Origin: CALMKX01 sp036274895
GTDB lineage: Bacteria; Acidobacteriota; Thermoanaerobaculia; Multivoradales; SZUA-115
Assembly: GCA_036274895.1 (NCBI GenBank)
Contig: DASUEU010000082.1
Span: 25,465 to 89,464, forward strand
Length of the DNA stretch: 64,000 nt
Direction of reading: 5' to 3'
In this document: positions 18,616 through 26,923 of the stretch, piece after piece
Position numbering within the stretch: position 1 is the first letter of the stretch
How the letters are laid out: each line of letters begins with the position of its first letter
Translations under genes and position numbers: made by a program
Notes under the pieces: model-generated
Databases searched by the model: none
Seen by the model: the letters and a program-made list of their open reading frames with translations, nothing else
Told to the model about the DNA's origin: nothing

Positions 18616-20124
18616 ATGAGACGCGCTGCCATCGCTTTCGCCCTGCTCCTCAGCCTCCTTTCTGCCACCCTCTCCGCTCAGAACCTCGCCGACTTCGAGA
18701 AGCGCACCACGGTGCACCGCCTGGCCAACGGCTGGACCTTCATCCTGGTCGAGCGGCACACGGCGCCGGTGTTCTCCTTCGCCACCCTGGTCGACGTCGG
18801 CTCGGCCCAGGAGGTGCCCGGCATCACCGGCCTGGCTCACATGTTCGAGCACATGGCCTTCAAGGGCACCACGCGCATCGGCACCATGGACTGGGAGAAA
18901 GAGAAGGTGGCCCTGGCCAGGGAGGCGGCGGCCTACGAGGCGTGGCAGGCCGAGCGCCTGTCCCCGCAGAAGGACGCCGAAAAGCTCGCCCGCCTCGAGA
19001 AGGAGTTCCGGGCCGCCCAGGCTGAGGCCGCGAGCTTCGTGATCAAGAACGACTTCCCCAACCTCATCGAGCGGGAAGGTGGCGCCCAGCTCAACGCGTC
19101 CACCGGCGCCGACGCCACCCGCTACTTCTACTCCCTGCCGGCCAACAAGATCGAACTGTTCTGCCACCTCGAGTCCGAGCGCTTCCTGCGGCCGGTCTTG
19201 CGCGAGTTCTACCGCGAGCGGGACGTGGTGCAGGAGGAGCGGCGCATGGGGGTCGAGAACAACCCCACCGGCCGCCTGGTCAACCAGCTGATCGCCACCG
19301 CCTTCGTCGCCCACCCCTACGGCCAGCCGACCGTGGGGCACATGAGCGATCTGCAGTCCTTCACCGTGGCCGACGCCGAGCGCTTCTACCGCACCTGGTA
19401 CGTGCCCTCGAGCTTCTACACGGCGGTCGTCGGCGACATCGACCCCAAGACTCTGATCCCGATGCTCGAGCGCTACTTCGGCCGCCTGCCGGCCGGAGCG
19501 CCGCCCCCGCCACTGCGCACCGTGGAGCCACCCCAGCAGGCCGAGAAGAGCATCGTGCTGCGCGACCGCGCCCAGCCGATCTACATCGAGAGCTACCACC
19601 GGCCGGCCGCGACCCATGCCGACAACGCGATCTATCAGGCGATCGACGACATCCTCTCGAACGGCCGCACCTCCCGGCTCTACCGCCGCCTGGTCCGTGA
19701 CGAGCAGATCGCCGTCGACTCCGGCTCCTTCTCCGGCTGGCCGGGTGAGAAGTACCCCAACCTCTGGGCGATCTACGCGGTGGCCGCTCCGGGGGCCACC
19801 AATGCCCAGGTGCAGGCGTCCCTGCGCGCCGAGCTCGACCGGCTGCGCACGGAGGACGTCACCGCCGCCGAGCTCGCCCGCTTCAAGACCAGGGCGCGGG
19901 CCGACCTGCTGCGAGGGCTCGGCAGCAACCTCGGTCTGGCCCGTCGGCTGGTCGACTACCAGCGCCTCTTCGGCGACTGGCGGGAGCTGTTCCGGGCCCT
20001 CGGCCGCCTGGAGGCGGTCAACGCCGCCGACGTCCGCCGGGTCGCCAACGAGACGATCAAGGAGAGCAACCGCACCGTCGCCATGCTCGAAACCCAACCC
20101 TCCAGCCCCGTCACCGGCCGCTGA
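18616..20124 (+). CDS. Secreted M16 family zinc peptidase (catalytic subunit)
   Basis: This 502-aa pitrilysin-type peptidase has a clear signal peptide (MRRAAIAFALLLSLLSATLSAQ). The inverted zinc motif H75-M-F-E78-H79 reads LAHMFEHMAFKGT, and the third ligand Glu lies downstream in the RERDVVQEERRMGVENNP block, so the site is complete. The second M16 half, which includes RAQPIYIESYHRPAA and ILSNGRTSRLYRRL, closes the cavity. The start at 18616 was chosen because it gives the signal sequence. Its neighbour, 20 bp downstream, is a second M16 gene that lacks the zinc motif. The pair resembles the alpha/beta arrangement of mitochondrial processing peptidase and bacterial PqqF-like pairs. Substrate is unknown; likely periplasmic peptide degradation. 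Confidence 0.92.
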   Translation: MRRAAIAFALLLSLLSATLSAQNLADFEKRTTVHRLANGWTFILVERHTAPVFSFATLVDVGSAQEVPGITGLAHMFEHMAFKGTTRIGTMDWEKEKVALAREAAAYEAWQAERLSPQKDAEKLARLEKEFRAAQAEAASFVIKNDFPNLIEREGGAQLNASTGADATRYFYSLPANKIELFCHLESERFLRPVLREFYRERDVVQEERRMGVENNPTGRLVNQLIATAFVAHPYGQPTVGHMSDLQSFTVADAERFYRTWYVPSSFYTAVVGDIDPKTLIPMLERYFGRLPAGAPPPPLRTVEPPQQAEKSIVLRDRAQPIYIESYHRPAATHADNAIYQAIDDILSNGRTSRLYRRLVRDEQIAVDSGSFSGWPGEKYPNLWAIYAVAAPGATNAQVQASLRAELDRLRTEDVTAAELARFKTRARADLLRGLGSNLGLARRLVDYQRLFGDWRELFRALGRLEAVNAADVRRVANETIKESNRTVAMLETQPSSPVTGR

Positions 20125-20144
20125 GCGGCAGAGCCGAGACCACC

Positions 20145-21611
20145 ATGCCCCGTGCTTCGAGAGCCCTCGCTTCCGGCCTGCTCGCCTTTCTCCCGCTGGC
20201 CGCCCCAATACTCGCCCAGGTCGAGCGGGTCGAGGACCTGCGGTACCCGCCCCTGCCCAAGTTCGAGATCCCGGCCCCCGAGCGCCTCACTCTCGCCAAC
20301 GGGCTCACCGTGCTGCTGCTCGCGGACTCCGAGCTGCCCCTGGCTCGAGCCACCGCCTACGTGGCGACCGGCACGGTCGACGACCCGCCTGGCAAAGTGG
20401 GCCTGGTGGCGATCGGCGCCGATCTGCTGCGCTCGGGCGGCGCCGGAGCCCGCTCCGCCGAGGAGCTGGACGACCTGCTCGACACCCGGGCCACGACCAT
20501 CGAGGCGGCGGCACTCGAAGACGCCCTGACCGTGCGCCTCGACTGCCTCTCCGCCGATCTACCCGAGATGCTCGGGGTGTTCGCGGACGTGCTGCGCCGG
20601 CCCCGCTTCGACCAGGAGTTGCTCGAAGTGGCGAAGAACAGCCAGGCCGCCGAAGTGGCGCGGCAGAACGACTCGCCCCAGCAGATCCTCTTCCGCGAGC
20701 TCGGTGAGCTGGTCTACGGCGACGCCTCCCCTTACGCCCGGCAGCCCGGCTTCGCCTCCCTGGCCGCAGTCACCCGGGCCGATCTGGTGGGCTGGCATGC
20801 CGCGACCTTCCACCCCAACCGGATCGTCCTCGGCTTCGTCGGGGACTTCGACCGCGCCGCGTTGCTCGCCCGGCTCGACCAGGTCTTCGGCGACTGGCCA
20901 CAGGGACCGAGCTGGGACCGGCACCGGGTGGACACCCTCCCCGCGCCGCCCCCCGGCCTCCACCGCGTCGCACAGGACCAGGTCAACCAATCCTTCCTCG
21001 CCATGGGCTACCTGGGGATTCGCCGCGACGACCCGGACTATTACGCCGTTGAGCTGATGAACCAGGTGCTCTCCGGCACCTTCGCCTCCCGCCTCTTCTC
21101 CAACGTGCGAACCAAGAAGGGGCTGGCCTACAGCGTCCGCGGCGAGGTCGGCGGCGAGTTCTCCTACCCCGGGTTGACCAGGTTCTGGATGTCGACCAAG
21201 GCGGCGACCACGGCGGCCGGGCTCGACGCCCTGCGCGCCGAGATCGAGGGCATGGTGACCTCGCCGCCAGGGGAAGAGGAGGTCCAGAAGGCCAAGGCCT
21301 CGATCCTCAACTCCTTCATCTTCAACTCGGACACCCGCACCAAGGTGCTCAACCAGCAGCTCGCCTTCGCCTACTACGGCTACCCGACCGACTGGCTGGA
21401 GCGTTACCAGGCCGGCATCGAGGCGGTGACCCCGGAGCAAGTCCTCGCGGCCGCGAAGAAGTACCTGCGGCCCAAAGACCTGGTGATCCTCGTGGTGGGA
21501 CCCACCCAGGGCCTCGACCGCCCCCTCGAGAGCTACGGCCCGGTCACCGAGCGCGACGTGACGATCGCTCCTCCCCCCGGAGCAGCCGGCGATGGGGAGG
21601 GGCGACGGTGA
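20145..21611 (+). CDS. Secreted M16 family peptidase-like protein lacking the zinc motif
   Basis: This 488-aa secreted M16 homologue is the partner of the upstream peptidase. A signal peptide (residues 1-24, LPLAAPILAQ) is followed by the usual TLANGLTVLLLADSELPLA. Where HxxEH should stand, the sequence reads KVGLVAIGADLLRSGG, so no His or Glu ligand remains and it should not bind zinc itself. The C-terminal half has MNQVLSGTFASRLFSNVRTKKGLAYSV, the conserved substrate-binding RG/Y block. Two-subunit M16 proteases typically pair an active with an inactive chain, which fits here. Its 3' end overlaps tail-to-tail with the channel-like gene on the other strand by 68 bp. Confidence 0.92.
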   Translation: MPRASRALASGLLAFLPLAAPILAQVERVEDLRYPPLPKFEIPAPERLTLANGLTVLLLADSELPLARATAYVATGTVDDPPGKVGLVAIGADLLRSGGAGARSAEELDDLLDTRATTIEAAALEDALTVRLDCLSADLPEMLGVFADVLRRPRFDQELLEVAKNSQAAEVARQNDSPQQILFRELGELVYGDASPYARQPGFASLAAVTRADLVGWHAATFHPNRIVLGFVGDFDRAALLARLDQVFGDWPQGPSWDRHRVDTLPAPPPGLHRVAQDQVNQSFLAMGYLGIRRDDPDYYAVELMNQVLSGTFASRLFSNVRTKKGLAYSVRGEVGGEFSYPGLTRFWMSTKAATTAAGLDALRAEIEGMVTSPPGEEEVQKAKASILNSFIFNSDTRTKVLNQQLAFAYYGYPTDWLERYQAGIEAVTPEQVLAAAKKYLRPKDLVILVVGPTQGLDRPLESYGPVTERDVTIAPPPGAAGDGEGRR

Positions 21612-22533
21612 AGTTGATGAAAACGATCAGCAGCACCAGACCGATCAGCACCTCGGCCATCACCAGCCAGCGCACCACCGGGCTCAGCGGCTGAATTTCG
21701 CCGAAGCTCGCGCCGGCGAGGGTGAGCAGGCTGAAGTAGTAGAAGTCGGCGAAGGTCCAGATCGGCTCACGGAAGATCTCCAGGCTCTCCACCTCGAGCC
21801 GCTCGCTCTCCCGGGCCTCCAGGTCCGCAATCTCTCGCTCGAGGCGGGCGATCTTCTCGGCGTCCCGGAGCTTGCCCTTGAGCGCCTCCTGCTGCTTCTC
21901 GAGCTCGCGCCCGTAGACCTCCAGCTGATAGCCCAGGGCGCTGGCCGTGGAACGCAGCCACGGCAGGTACTCCCGGCCCACCACCGGGAGCTCGGTGACG
22001 TTGCGCGCCACCACCTCCTCGATTTCTCGGCCGTCCTGCCGCCCGACCAGCACCACCCGCTGCACCGGCGGCGTCGAGCGTGCGGGCTTGAGCTCGGCCC
22101 GGCGCACCGCGAAGATCACCCGCGCCTCCCCCTCGCCCAGCTCGGTCGCGACGACCTTCTTGCCCCAGGGCAGGACGCCCAGAGCCTCCCGCGGCGCCTG
22201 GGAGAGCAGCCGCGGCTCACCTCGTTCCAGGGCCGCCTGCACTCGTTCCACCAGGGTCTTGCGGTCCTTCAGCTCCGAGCAGAGGCGGGCGAAAGTGTGC
22301 ACCCCTTCTTCCGCCGACCGGCGTCCGGCCTCGTAGCTCGACCACTGCTGCTCCACGTAGAGCCGCCGCTGGGCCTCGAGGATCGCCGGGTTGACCAGGA
22401 ACCACTCCGGATGCCGCCCCCAGACCAGCCGATAGCCGAGGGCGAAGGCAGCGGCCACCGCCAGGTAGATCAGGAAGACCAGCAGGAGCTTGAGGTTGTT
22501 CCGCCGCCAGAGCATGCGGCGCAGGGATTCCAT
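21544..22533 (-). CDS. Two-TM membrane protein with ion-channel-like pore loop
   Basis: This 329-aa protein has an N-terminal membrane span (residues 14-36), a long extracytoplasmic region with a coiled coil (LEKQQEALKGKLRDAEKI and following), and a final pore-plus-span unit. The end reads FADFYYFSLLTLAGASFGEIQPLSP and then a long hydrophobic helix. That matches the layout of a bacterial two-TM potassium channel pore (Ion_trans_2), but the filter position has GASFG instead of T-x-G-Y/F-G. Conduction of K+ is therefore doubtful; it may be a sensor or a different channel. The frame is convincing, and its C-terminal codons lie antisense inside the last codons of the M16 gene. Confidence 0.75.
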   Translation of the reverse strand: MESLRRMLWRRNNLKLLLVFLIYLAVAAAFALGYRLVWGRHPEWFLVNPAILEAQRRLYVEQQWSSYEAGRRSAEEGVHTFARLCSELKDRKTLVERVQAALERGEPRLLSQAPREALGVLPWGKKVVATELGEGEARVIFAVRRAELKPARSTPPVQRVVLVGRQDGREIEEVVARNVTELPVVGREYLPWLRSTASALGYQLEVYGRELEKQQEALKGKLRDAEKIARLEREIADLEARESERLEVESLEIFREPIWTFADFYYFSLLTLAGASFGEIQPLSPVVRWLVMAEVLIGLVLLIVFINFTVAPPHRRLLRGEERSSRRAR

Positions 22534-22624
22534 CCGTGCTCCTTCCGTGCGTCCCGGCCGGAGTAAGATCTGGGCTCGTGATCTGCCTCATCCTACTCGC
22601 AACTGCCCGGGGAACCCACCTCCG

Positions 22625-23236
22625 ATGAGCTTCCCTCGCCCCTTCTCGAGCTCCCGGCCTCACCCCTGGCACGGGCTCGAGCCTGGTCCGGACCCGCCCC
22701 GGCGGGTCCACGCCTGGATCGAGATCACGCCCTTCGACCTGATCAAGTACGAGGTGGACAAGGTCAGCGGCTACCTCAAGGTCGACCGCCCCCAGCGCAC
22801 GTCGTCGCTGCCCCCCACCCTCTACGGCTTCGTCCCCCGCACCTATTGCGGCGAGCGGGTGGCGCGGCTGTGCCCGGGCGCCGAGGTGGGCGACGGCGAT
22901 CCCCTGGACATCTGCGTGATCTCCGAGCGGCCGATCACCCGCTCCGAGGTGCTGGTGGCGGCGCGGGTGATCGGCGGCCTCCAGATGGTGGACCACGGCG
23001 AGGCCGACGACAAGATCGTCGCCGTGCTCGACAACGACCCGGTGTGGGCCGCAGTCGAGAGCATCGAGAACCTACCCGCCGCCTACCTCGATCGCCTGCG
23101 CCACTACTTCGAGACCTACAAGCTCTTACCTGGCGCGCCCCCCTCGGTGACCATCCAGACCGTCTATCCCAAGGAGCATGCCTGGGCGGTCATCGAGGCC
23201 TCCCTCGCCGACTACGCCGAAGAGGCGGCGCGGTAA
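22625..23236 (+). CDS. ppa: Inorganic pyrophosphatase (family I)
   Basis: This soluble Mg-dependent pyrophosphatase hydrolyses PPi to drive biosynthesis. The 203-aa protein has the family I metal signature DGDPLDICVIS, the substrate blocks KYEVDKVSGYLKVDR and YGFVPRTYCG, and a C-terminal YFETYKLLPG. The ATG at 22625 was chosen over longer frames because the upstream codons carry no family sequence. The N-terminus starts about 25 residues before the conserved WIEI strand, a little longer than in E. coli. It lies divergent from the channel-like gene across 91 bp and is followed 28 bp later by the aspartyl-protease-like lipoprotein gene. Confidence 0.93.
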   Translation: MSFPRPFSSSRPHPWHGLEPGPDPPRRVHAWIEITPFDLIKYEVDKVSGYLKVDRPQRTSSLPPTLYGFVPRTYCGERVARLCPGAEVGDGDPLDICVISERPITRSEVLVAARVIGGLQMVDHGEADDKIVAVLDNDPVWAAVESIENLPAAYLDRLRHYFETYKLLPGAPPSVTIQTVYPKEHAWAVIEASLADYAEEAAR

Positions 23237-23264
23237 GGCGGGCCTGGGGCAACAGATCTCGAGG

Positions 23265-24104
23265 ATGCGCGCATACCGTTGCCTGCTGTCTGCTCTGCTC
23301 TTGGCGGCGGGCTGTGCCTCCACCGGCGTTCGGTCCGGCTCGGTAACGGTTCTCCCCCTCTCCCCCTACGTCGGCAAGCTGCGCAGCCTGGAGCTGACCT
23401 CGCCTCCCGGCGGCCGGCTGCTCTTCGACACCGGCGGTGGCCTGACCTTGCTGAGCCCGGACCTGGCGGCCCGGGCGGGATGTGCGCCGTACACCCGGCG
23501 CACCGGCTTGCGCATGAGCGGGGAGCGCTTCGACGTCGCCACCTGCGGCCCCGTCGGCCTGGGCTTCGGGAACTTGCGCGTCGCAGCGGAGGCCGGGGTC
23601 TTCGACCTCGCCACCCTGTTGCCGGCGGGCCTGCCCAAGGTCGATGGGCTCGCTTCCCTCCAGACCTTCGCCGGCCTCACCCTCACCATCGACCTGGCTC
23701 GCAGCCAGATCACCGTCGGGTCGCCCCCGAGCCCGGCCCTCGAGCGGCGCCTCCGGCCTCTCGGGCTTCGGGTGAGCCACAGCTTCGGCAGCGCCGGCCT
23801 CGATGTGTTTCTCCAAATCGACGGGCGTTCCGGGGCTCTGTGGTTCGAGCTCGACTCGGGCAACCTCGACGAAGTGCTGATCTCCTCGCGGCTCTTGGGC
23901 GAGCTGCCGCTCACGACGGACGAGCGGTCCGCCCTTCAGGCCGGAGCCACGGTCGAGATCCAGCTGCCGATCCGCGGCCTCGGCCCGGTCGCCGTGCGGG
24001 CGCGCCAGGCGGAGCTGATCCACGACGGCGTCCTCAACGCCGCCTTCCTCGAGCGCTACGTCGTGGTGCTCGACTTGGCGGCGGGCCGGGCGTGGGTCGA
24101 CTGA
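23265..24104 (+). CDS. Retropepsin-like aspartyl protease lipoprotein
   Basis: This 279-aa protein begins with a lipoprotein signal ending in the lipobox LLLAAGC (Cys at residue 16), so it should be lipid-anchored in the cell envelope. Two aspartic-protease-type motifs follow: RLLFDTGGGLTLLS near residue 50 and LWFELDSGNLDEVLIS near 210. Each is a hydrophobic strand plus D-T/S-G, as in paired retropepsin-like domains. A NAAFLERYVVVLDL block at the end is also typical. Bacterial proteins of this kind are seldom characterised and the substrate is unknown. The ATG at 23265 has a GAGG upstream. It runs head-on into the debranching enzyme gene, with only 10 bp between stops. Confidence 0.82.
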   Translation: MRAYRCLLSALLLAAGCASTGVRSGSVTVLPLSPYVGKLRSLELTSPPGGRLLFDTGGGLTLLSPDLAARAGCAPYTRRTGLRMSGERFDVATCGPVGLGFGNLRVAAEAGVFDLATLLPAGLPKVDGLASLQTFAGLTLTIDLARSQITVGSPPSPALERRLRPLGLRVSHSFGSAGLDVFLQIDGRSGALWFELDSGNLDEVLISSRLLGELPLTTDERSALQAGATVEIQLPIRGLGPVAVRARQAELIHDGVLNAAFLERYVVVLDLAAGRAWVD

Positions 24105-24114
24105 GGGGCTCCGT

Positions 24115-26724
24115 TCAGAACCGCCAATTCTCGTTGCGCGAGCCGGAGCCGCTCGCGGGAACGGTGTAAGTGCGGTTGGCGCCGGTCTCCCAGGTCGTCG
24201 AGCCGCCCTGGCGCATGATGTACTTGTACTCGATCGTCTGGCCCTTGCTGCCGGTGAAGAAGACCGGTCCGCTCCAGGTGTCCGTGTCCACCCAGTTGAG
24301 CCTCACCGCCTTGGTCACGTCCCAGTTCCCCAGCTCGGGCTTGTTGCCCACCACGTAGAGGTCCTGCCCGGGCTGGGTGACGAAGCCGTTGACCGTGAAG
24401 TCCACCCGCACCGCCTCCCCCGCCGTACACGGCCGCGCCGCGAGCACCAGGCTCGAGCGGGCCTGCACGCCCCAGCTGGTGCCGGCGACCTTGGGCAGCA
24501 GCTGGCTGTTCCAGGCCGAGACCGCCGGGTCGAAGTAAACGTTGCCGGTGCCCTCGGCCCAGTCGGCGGTGTCCGCCACCAGCCACCAGCACTGCCCGCC
24601 GGCGAGCGAGGGCAGGTTGAAGGTCAGGTTGCCCCAGTAGGCGTTGTAGGCCACGTAGAGGTCCGGGGCGTCCGGGCTGCCACCGGTCTCGGCGCTTCCA
24701 CCGTCGATCTGGAAGGCGATCGAACGCGAGGAGGAGCTCCAATCCGGCGCGCCCACGCTCGTGCCGTGCCAGCGTAGGTCGGCCAGGCCGTCGCCGTCGT
24801 GGTCCGAGCCGGACACCGGCGAGGAGCGCCGCAGCCCCGGGTGGGCCTTGCGCAGCGCCGCCAGCTTGCGGAAGAACTGATACTGCTTGGAGTTGGTGTT
24901 GAGCAAGCTCCAGTCGTACCAGCCGCAGGCGTTGTCCGCCATGTAGCCGTTGTTGTTGCCGGACTGGGTGCGGCGTAGCTCGTCGCCGCCCAAGAGCATG
25001 GGCACGCCGTGATCGATCAGCAGCTGCGTGGCGAAGTTGCGGATCTGGCGCCGGCGCAGCACCTCGTCACCACCGGAATCCCAGCTGTCGTTCGCATCGC
25101 TGCCCGAGCTCGGGTCGGCGCCCGTGGGATTGCAGGGGCCGACGCCGTTCTGCTTGGTGTTGTAGGCCACCAGGTCGGCGAGGGTGAAGCCGTCGTGAGC
25201 GGTGACGAAGTTGACGCTCTCCTCCGGCTCGGCGAAGCCGCTCCAGGTGCCGGTGATCGAGGCTCCCAGGCCGCCCACCTGGGCCGCGTCCCCCTTGCCG
25301 AAGCGGCGCACGTTGTCGCGGTAGAAGCCGTTCCACTCGCTCCAGCCCGCGGGGAATTGGCCGACGCCGTAGCCGGCGGTGTCCCAGGCCTCAGCCACCA
25401 CCTTGAACGCCTTGGTCTGGGCGAGTTGGGCGACGTCGAGCAGGGTCTGGGCGTTGGCGTTGAACACCCGGCCGTCCGCGCCCTCGCGGCCGAGGGTGTA
25501 GGCGAGGTCGAAGCGGAAGCCGTCCACCCGCATCACGTCGGCCCAGTAGGTCAGGCTGTCGAGGATCAGCCGCCGCACTGCCGGCCGGCTGGCGTTGAGG
25601 TTGTTGCCGGTGCCGGTGGTCTCCCAATAGCAGCTCTTGTCGTCACCCAGGGTGTAGTAGCTGGCGTTGTCGAGGCCGCGGAAGCTCAAGTAGCGCACGG
25701 CGTTGCCGGCGCAGGCGCCACCCTCGGCGGTGTGGTTGAACACCACGTCCAGCCACACCTCGATGCCCTGGGCGTGCGCCGCCTTGACCATCTCCTTGAA
25801 CTCGTTGACCTGCTGGCCGGCGGTGAGGGTGCAGTTCGCAACGTCCGTGCACAGGTACTCGCGGTTTGGGGCGAAGAACTGGGTGGTCATGTAGCCCCAG
25901 TAGTTGGTGCGGTCGGCGGCAGCGCCGCCCACCGGATCGTCAAACTGCAGGTACTCGTGCACCGGCAGCAACTCGACGGCCGTGACTCCCAGGCCCGTGA
26001 AGAAGGAGGCCCGGGCGCCGAAGCCGTCGTAGGTGCCGCGCAGGACGGCCGACAGGCTGGAGTCGTTCCTGGTGAAGCCGCGCAGGTGGACCTCGTAGGC
26101 GATCGAGTCCTTCATCGGGGTCTGGGGCTTGCTGTCGGCGCCCCAGGCGAATGCCGCGTCATCGATCACGATCGACTTCGGCATGGCTCCCGCCGAGTCG
26201 ACGAAGGCGTAGGTGTTGGTGCCGCCGAGAATGGCCGTCGAGTAATGAGCCTGGCCGTCGCCGCCCACCACCCGCAGAGGCTCGCCGGTCACCGCCTTGG
26301 CGTAGGGGTCCATCAGCAACTTGTTGGGGTTGAAGCGGTTGCCGCTGCCGTCCACGTGCGACACGAAGCCGACGTTGCTGCCCGCCGTCCAGCTGGCGCT
26401 GTAGGGCCAGTTGGGACCCCAGGCGCGCAGGCCGTAGAGGGTACCGGCTCCCGCGGCGGAGACGGTGACCGTCCAGACGTGGTTGACCGTGTCGGTCTTG
26501 GTCATGGTGTGTCGGGCCGTCGGCGTCGAGGCCGTGGGGCTCGAGAACAGCCAGACCTCGATGCGGGTGGCGTTCTGAGTGAAGACGGCGAACTGCACGC
26601 CGCCCGAGACCAGAGTGGCGCCGAGCGGCGTCTGGGCCCCGGCCGGGACGGCCGAGAGCGAGAGGCAAGCGAACAGGGCAAGGAGCGGAGCCCGCAAGGA
26701 ACGGGCAGAGGGGAAGGGGCACAT
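24115..26724 (-). CDS. Secreted GH13 isoamylase/debranching-type enzyme with C-terminal CBM20
   Basis: This 869-aa enzyme cleaves alpha-1,6 branches of starch or glycogen outside the cytoplasm. A signal peptide (residues 1-30, ending AVPAGA) precedes an N-terminal CBM48-like domain (GGVQFAVFTQNATRIEVWLF). The (beta/alpha)8 catalytic domain has the catalytic nucleophile Asp406 in RVDGFRFD, the acid/base Glu445 in VVAEAWD, and Asp511 in VTAHDGFTLADLV. The last ~100 residues form a CBM20 starch-binding domain (LYVVGNKPELGNWD). The start has GGAGG about 9 nt upstream. Cytosolic GlgX lacks a signal and CBM20, so this is an exported version. It is divergent from the ChaN gene across 199 bp. Confidence 0.93.
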   Translation of the reverse strand: MCPFPSARSLRAPLLALFACLSLSAVPAGAQTPLGATLVSGGVQFAVFTQNATRIEVWLFSSPTASTPTARHTMTKTDTVNHVWTVTVSAAGAGTLYGLRAWGPNWPYSASWTAGSNVGFVSHVDGSGNRFNPNKLLMDPYAKAVTGEPLRVVGGDGQAHYSTAILGGTNTYAFVDSAGAMPKSIVIDDAAFAWGADSKPQTPMKDSIAYEVHLRGFTRNDSSLSAVLRGTYDGFGARASFFTGLGVTAVELLPVHEYLQFDDPVGGAAADRTNYWGYMTTQFFAPNREYLCTDVANCTLTAGQQVNEFKEMVKAAHAQGIEVWLDVVFNHTAEGGACAGNAVRYLSFRGLDNASYYTLGDDKSCYWETTGTGNNLNASRPAVRRLILDSLTYWADVMRVDGFRFDLAYTLGREGADGRVFNANAQTLLDVAQLAQTKAFKVVAEAWDTAGYGVGQFPAGWSEWNGFYRDNVRRFGKGDAAQVGGLGASITGTWSGFAEPEESVNFVTAHDGFTLADLVAYNTKQNGVGPCNPTGADPSSGSDANDSWDSGGDEVLRRRQIRNFATQLLIDHGVPMLLGGDELRRTQSGNNNGYMADNACGWYDWSLLNTNSKQYQFFRKLAALRKAHPGLRRSSPVSGSDHDGDGLADLRWHGTSVGAPDWSSSSRSIAFQIDGGSAETGGSPDAPDLYVAYNAYWGNLTFNLPSLAGGQCWWLVADTADWAEGTGNVYFDPAVSAWNSQLLPKVAGTSWGVQARSSLVLAARPCTAGEAVRVDFTVNGFVTQPGQDLYVVGNKPELGNWDVTKAVRLNWVDTDTWSGPVFFTGSKGQTIEYKYIMRQGGSTTWETGANRTYTVPASGSGSRNENWRF

Positions 26725-26923
26725 GCAGGAGTCCTCCGGCTGGTGGGGGGCGAATGGGCGAAGAAAGGGAGGGGCCGGCCGGGCGTCTCGATCCCCGGTG
26801 CACGACTCGCTGGTCACCGCGGCACAGATCCGCTCCCGCAAAGAAGAGTGCGCATGTCGGAAGAAACGTGTCAAGCGTTTTATCGGTTTGCGCCACCCCG
26901 GCCACCGCGACATACTCCTCGAG
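26725..26923. promoter_or_regulatory. Divergent promoter region, debranching enzyme and ChaN-like gene
   Basis: This 199-bp gap between divergent starts is the only place for both promoters. On the minus strand a perfect TTGACA (26874-26869) could serve as a -35, but 17 nt later the -10 position reads GCACTC, which is poor. No clear operator or inverted repeat is visible. Confidence 0.35.
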
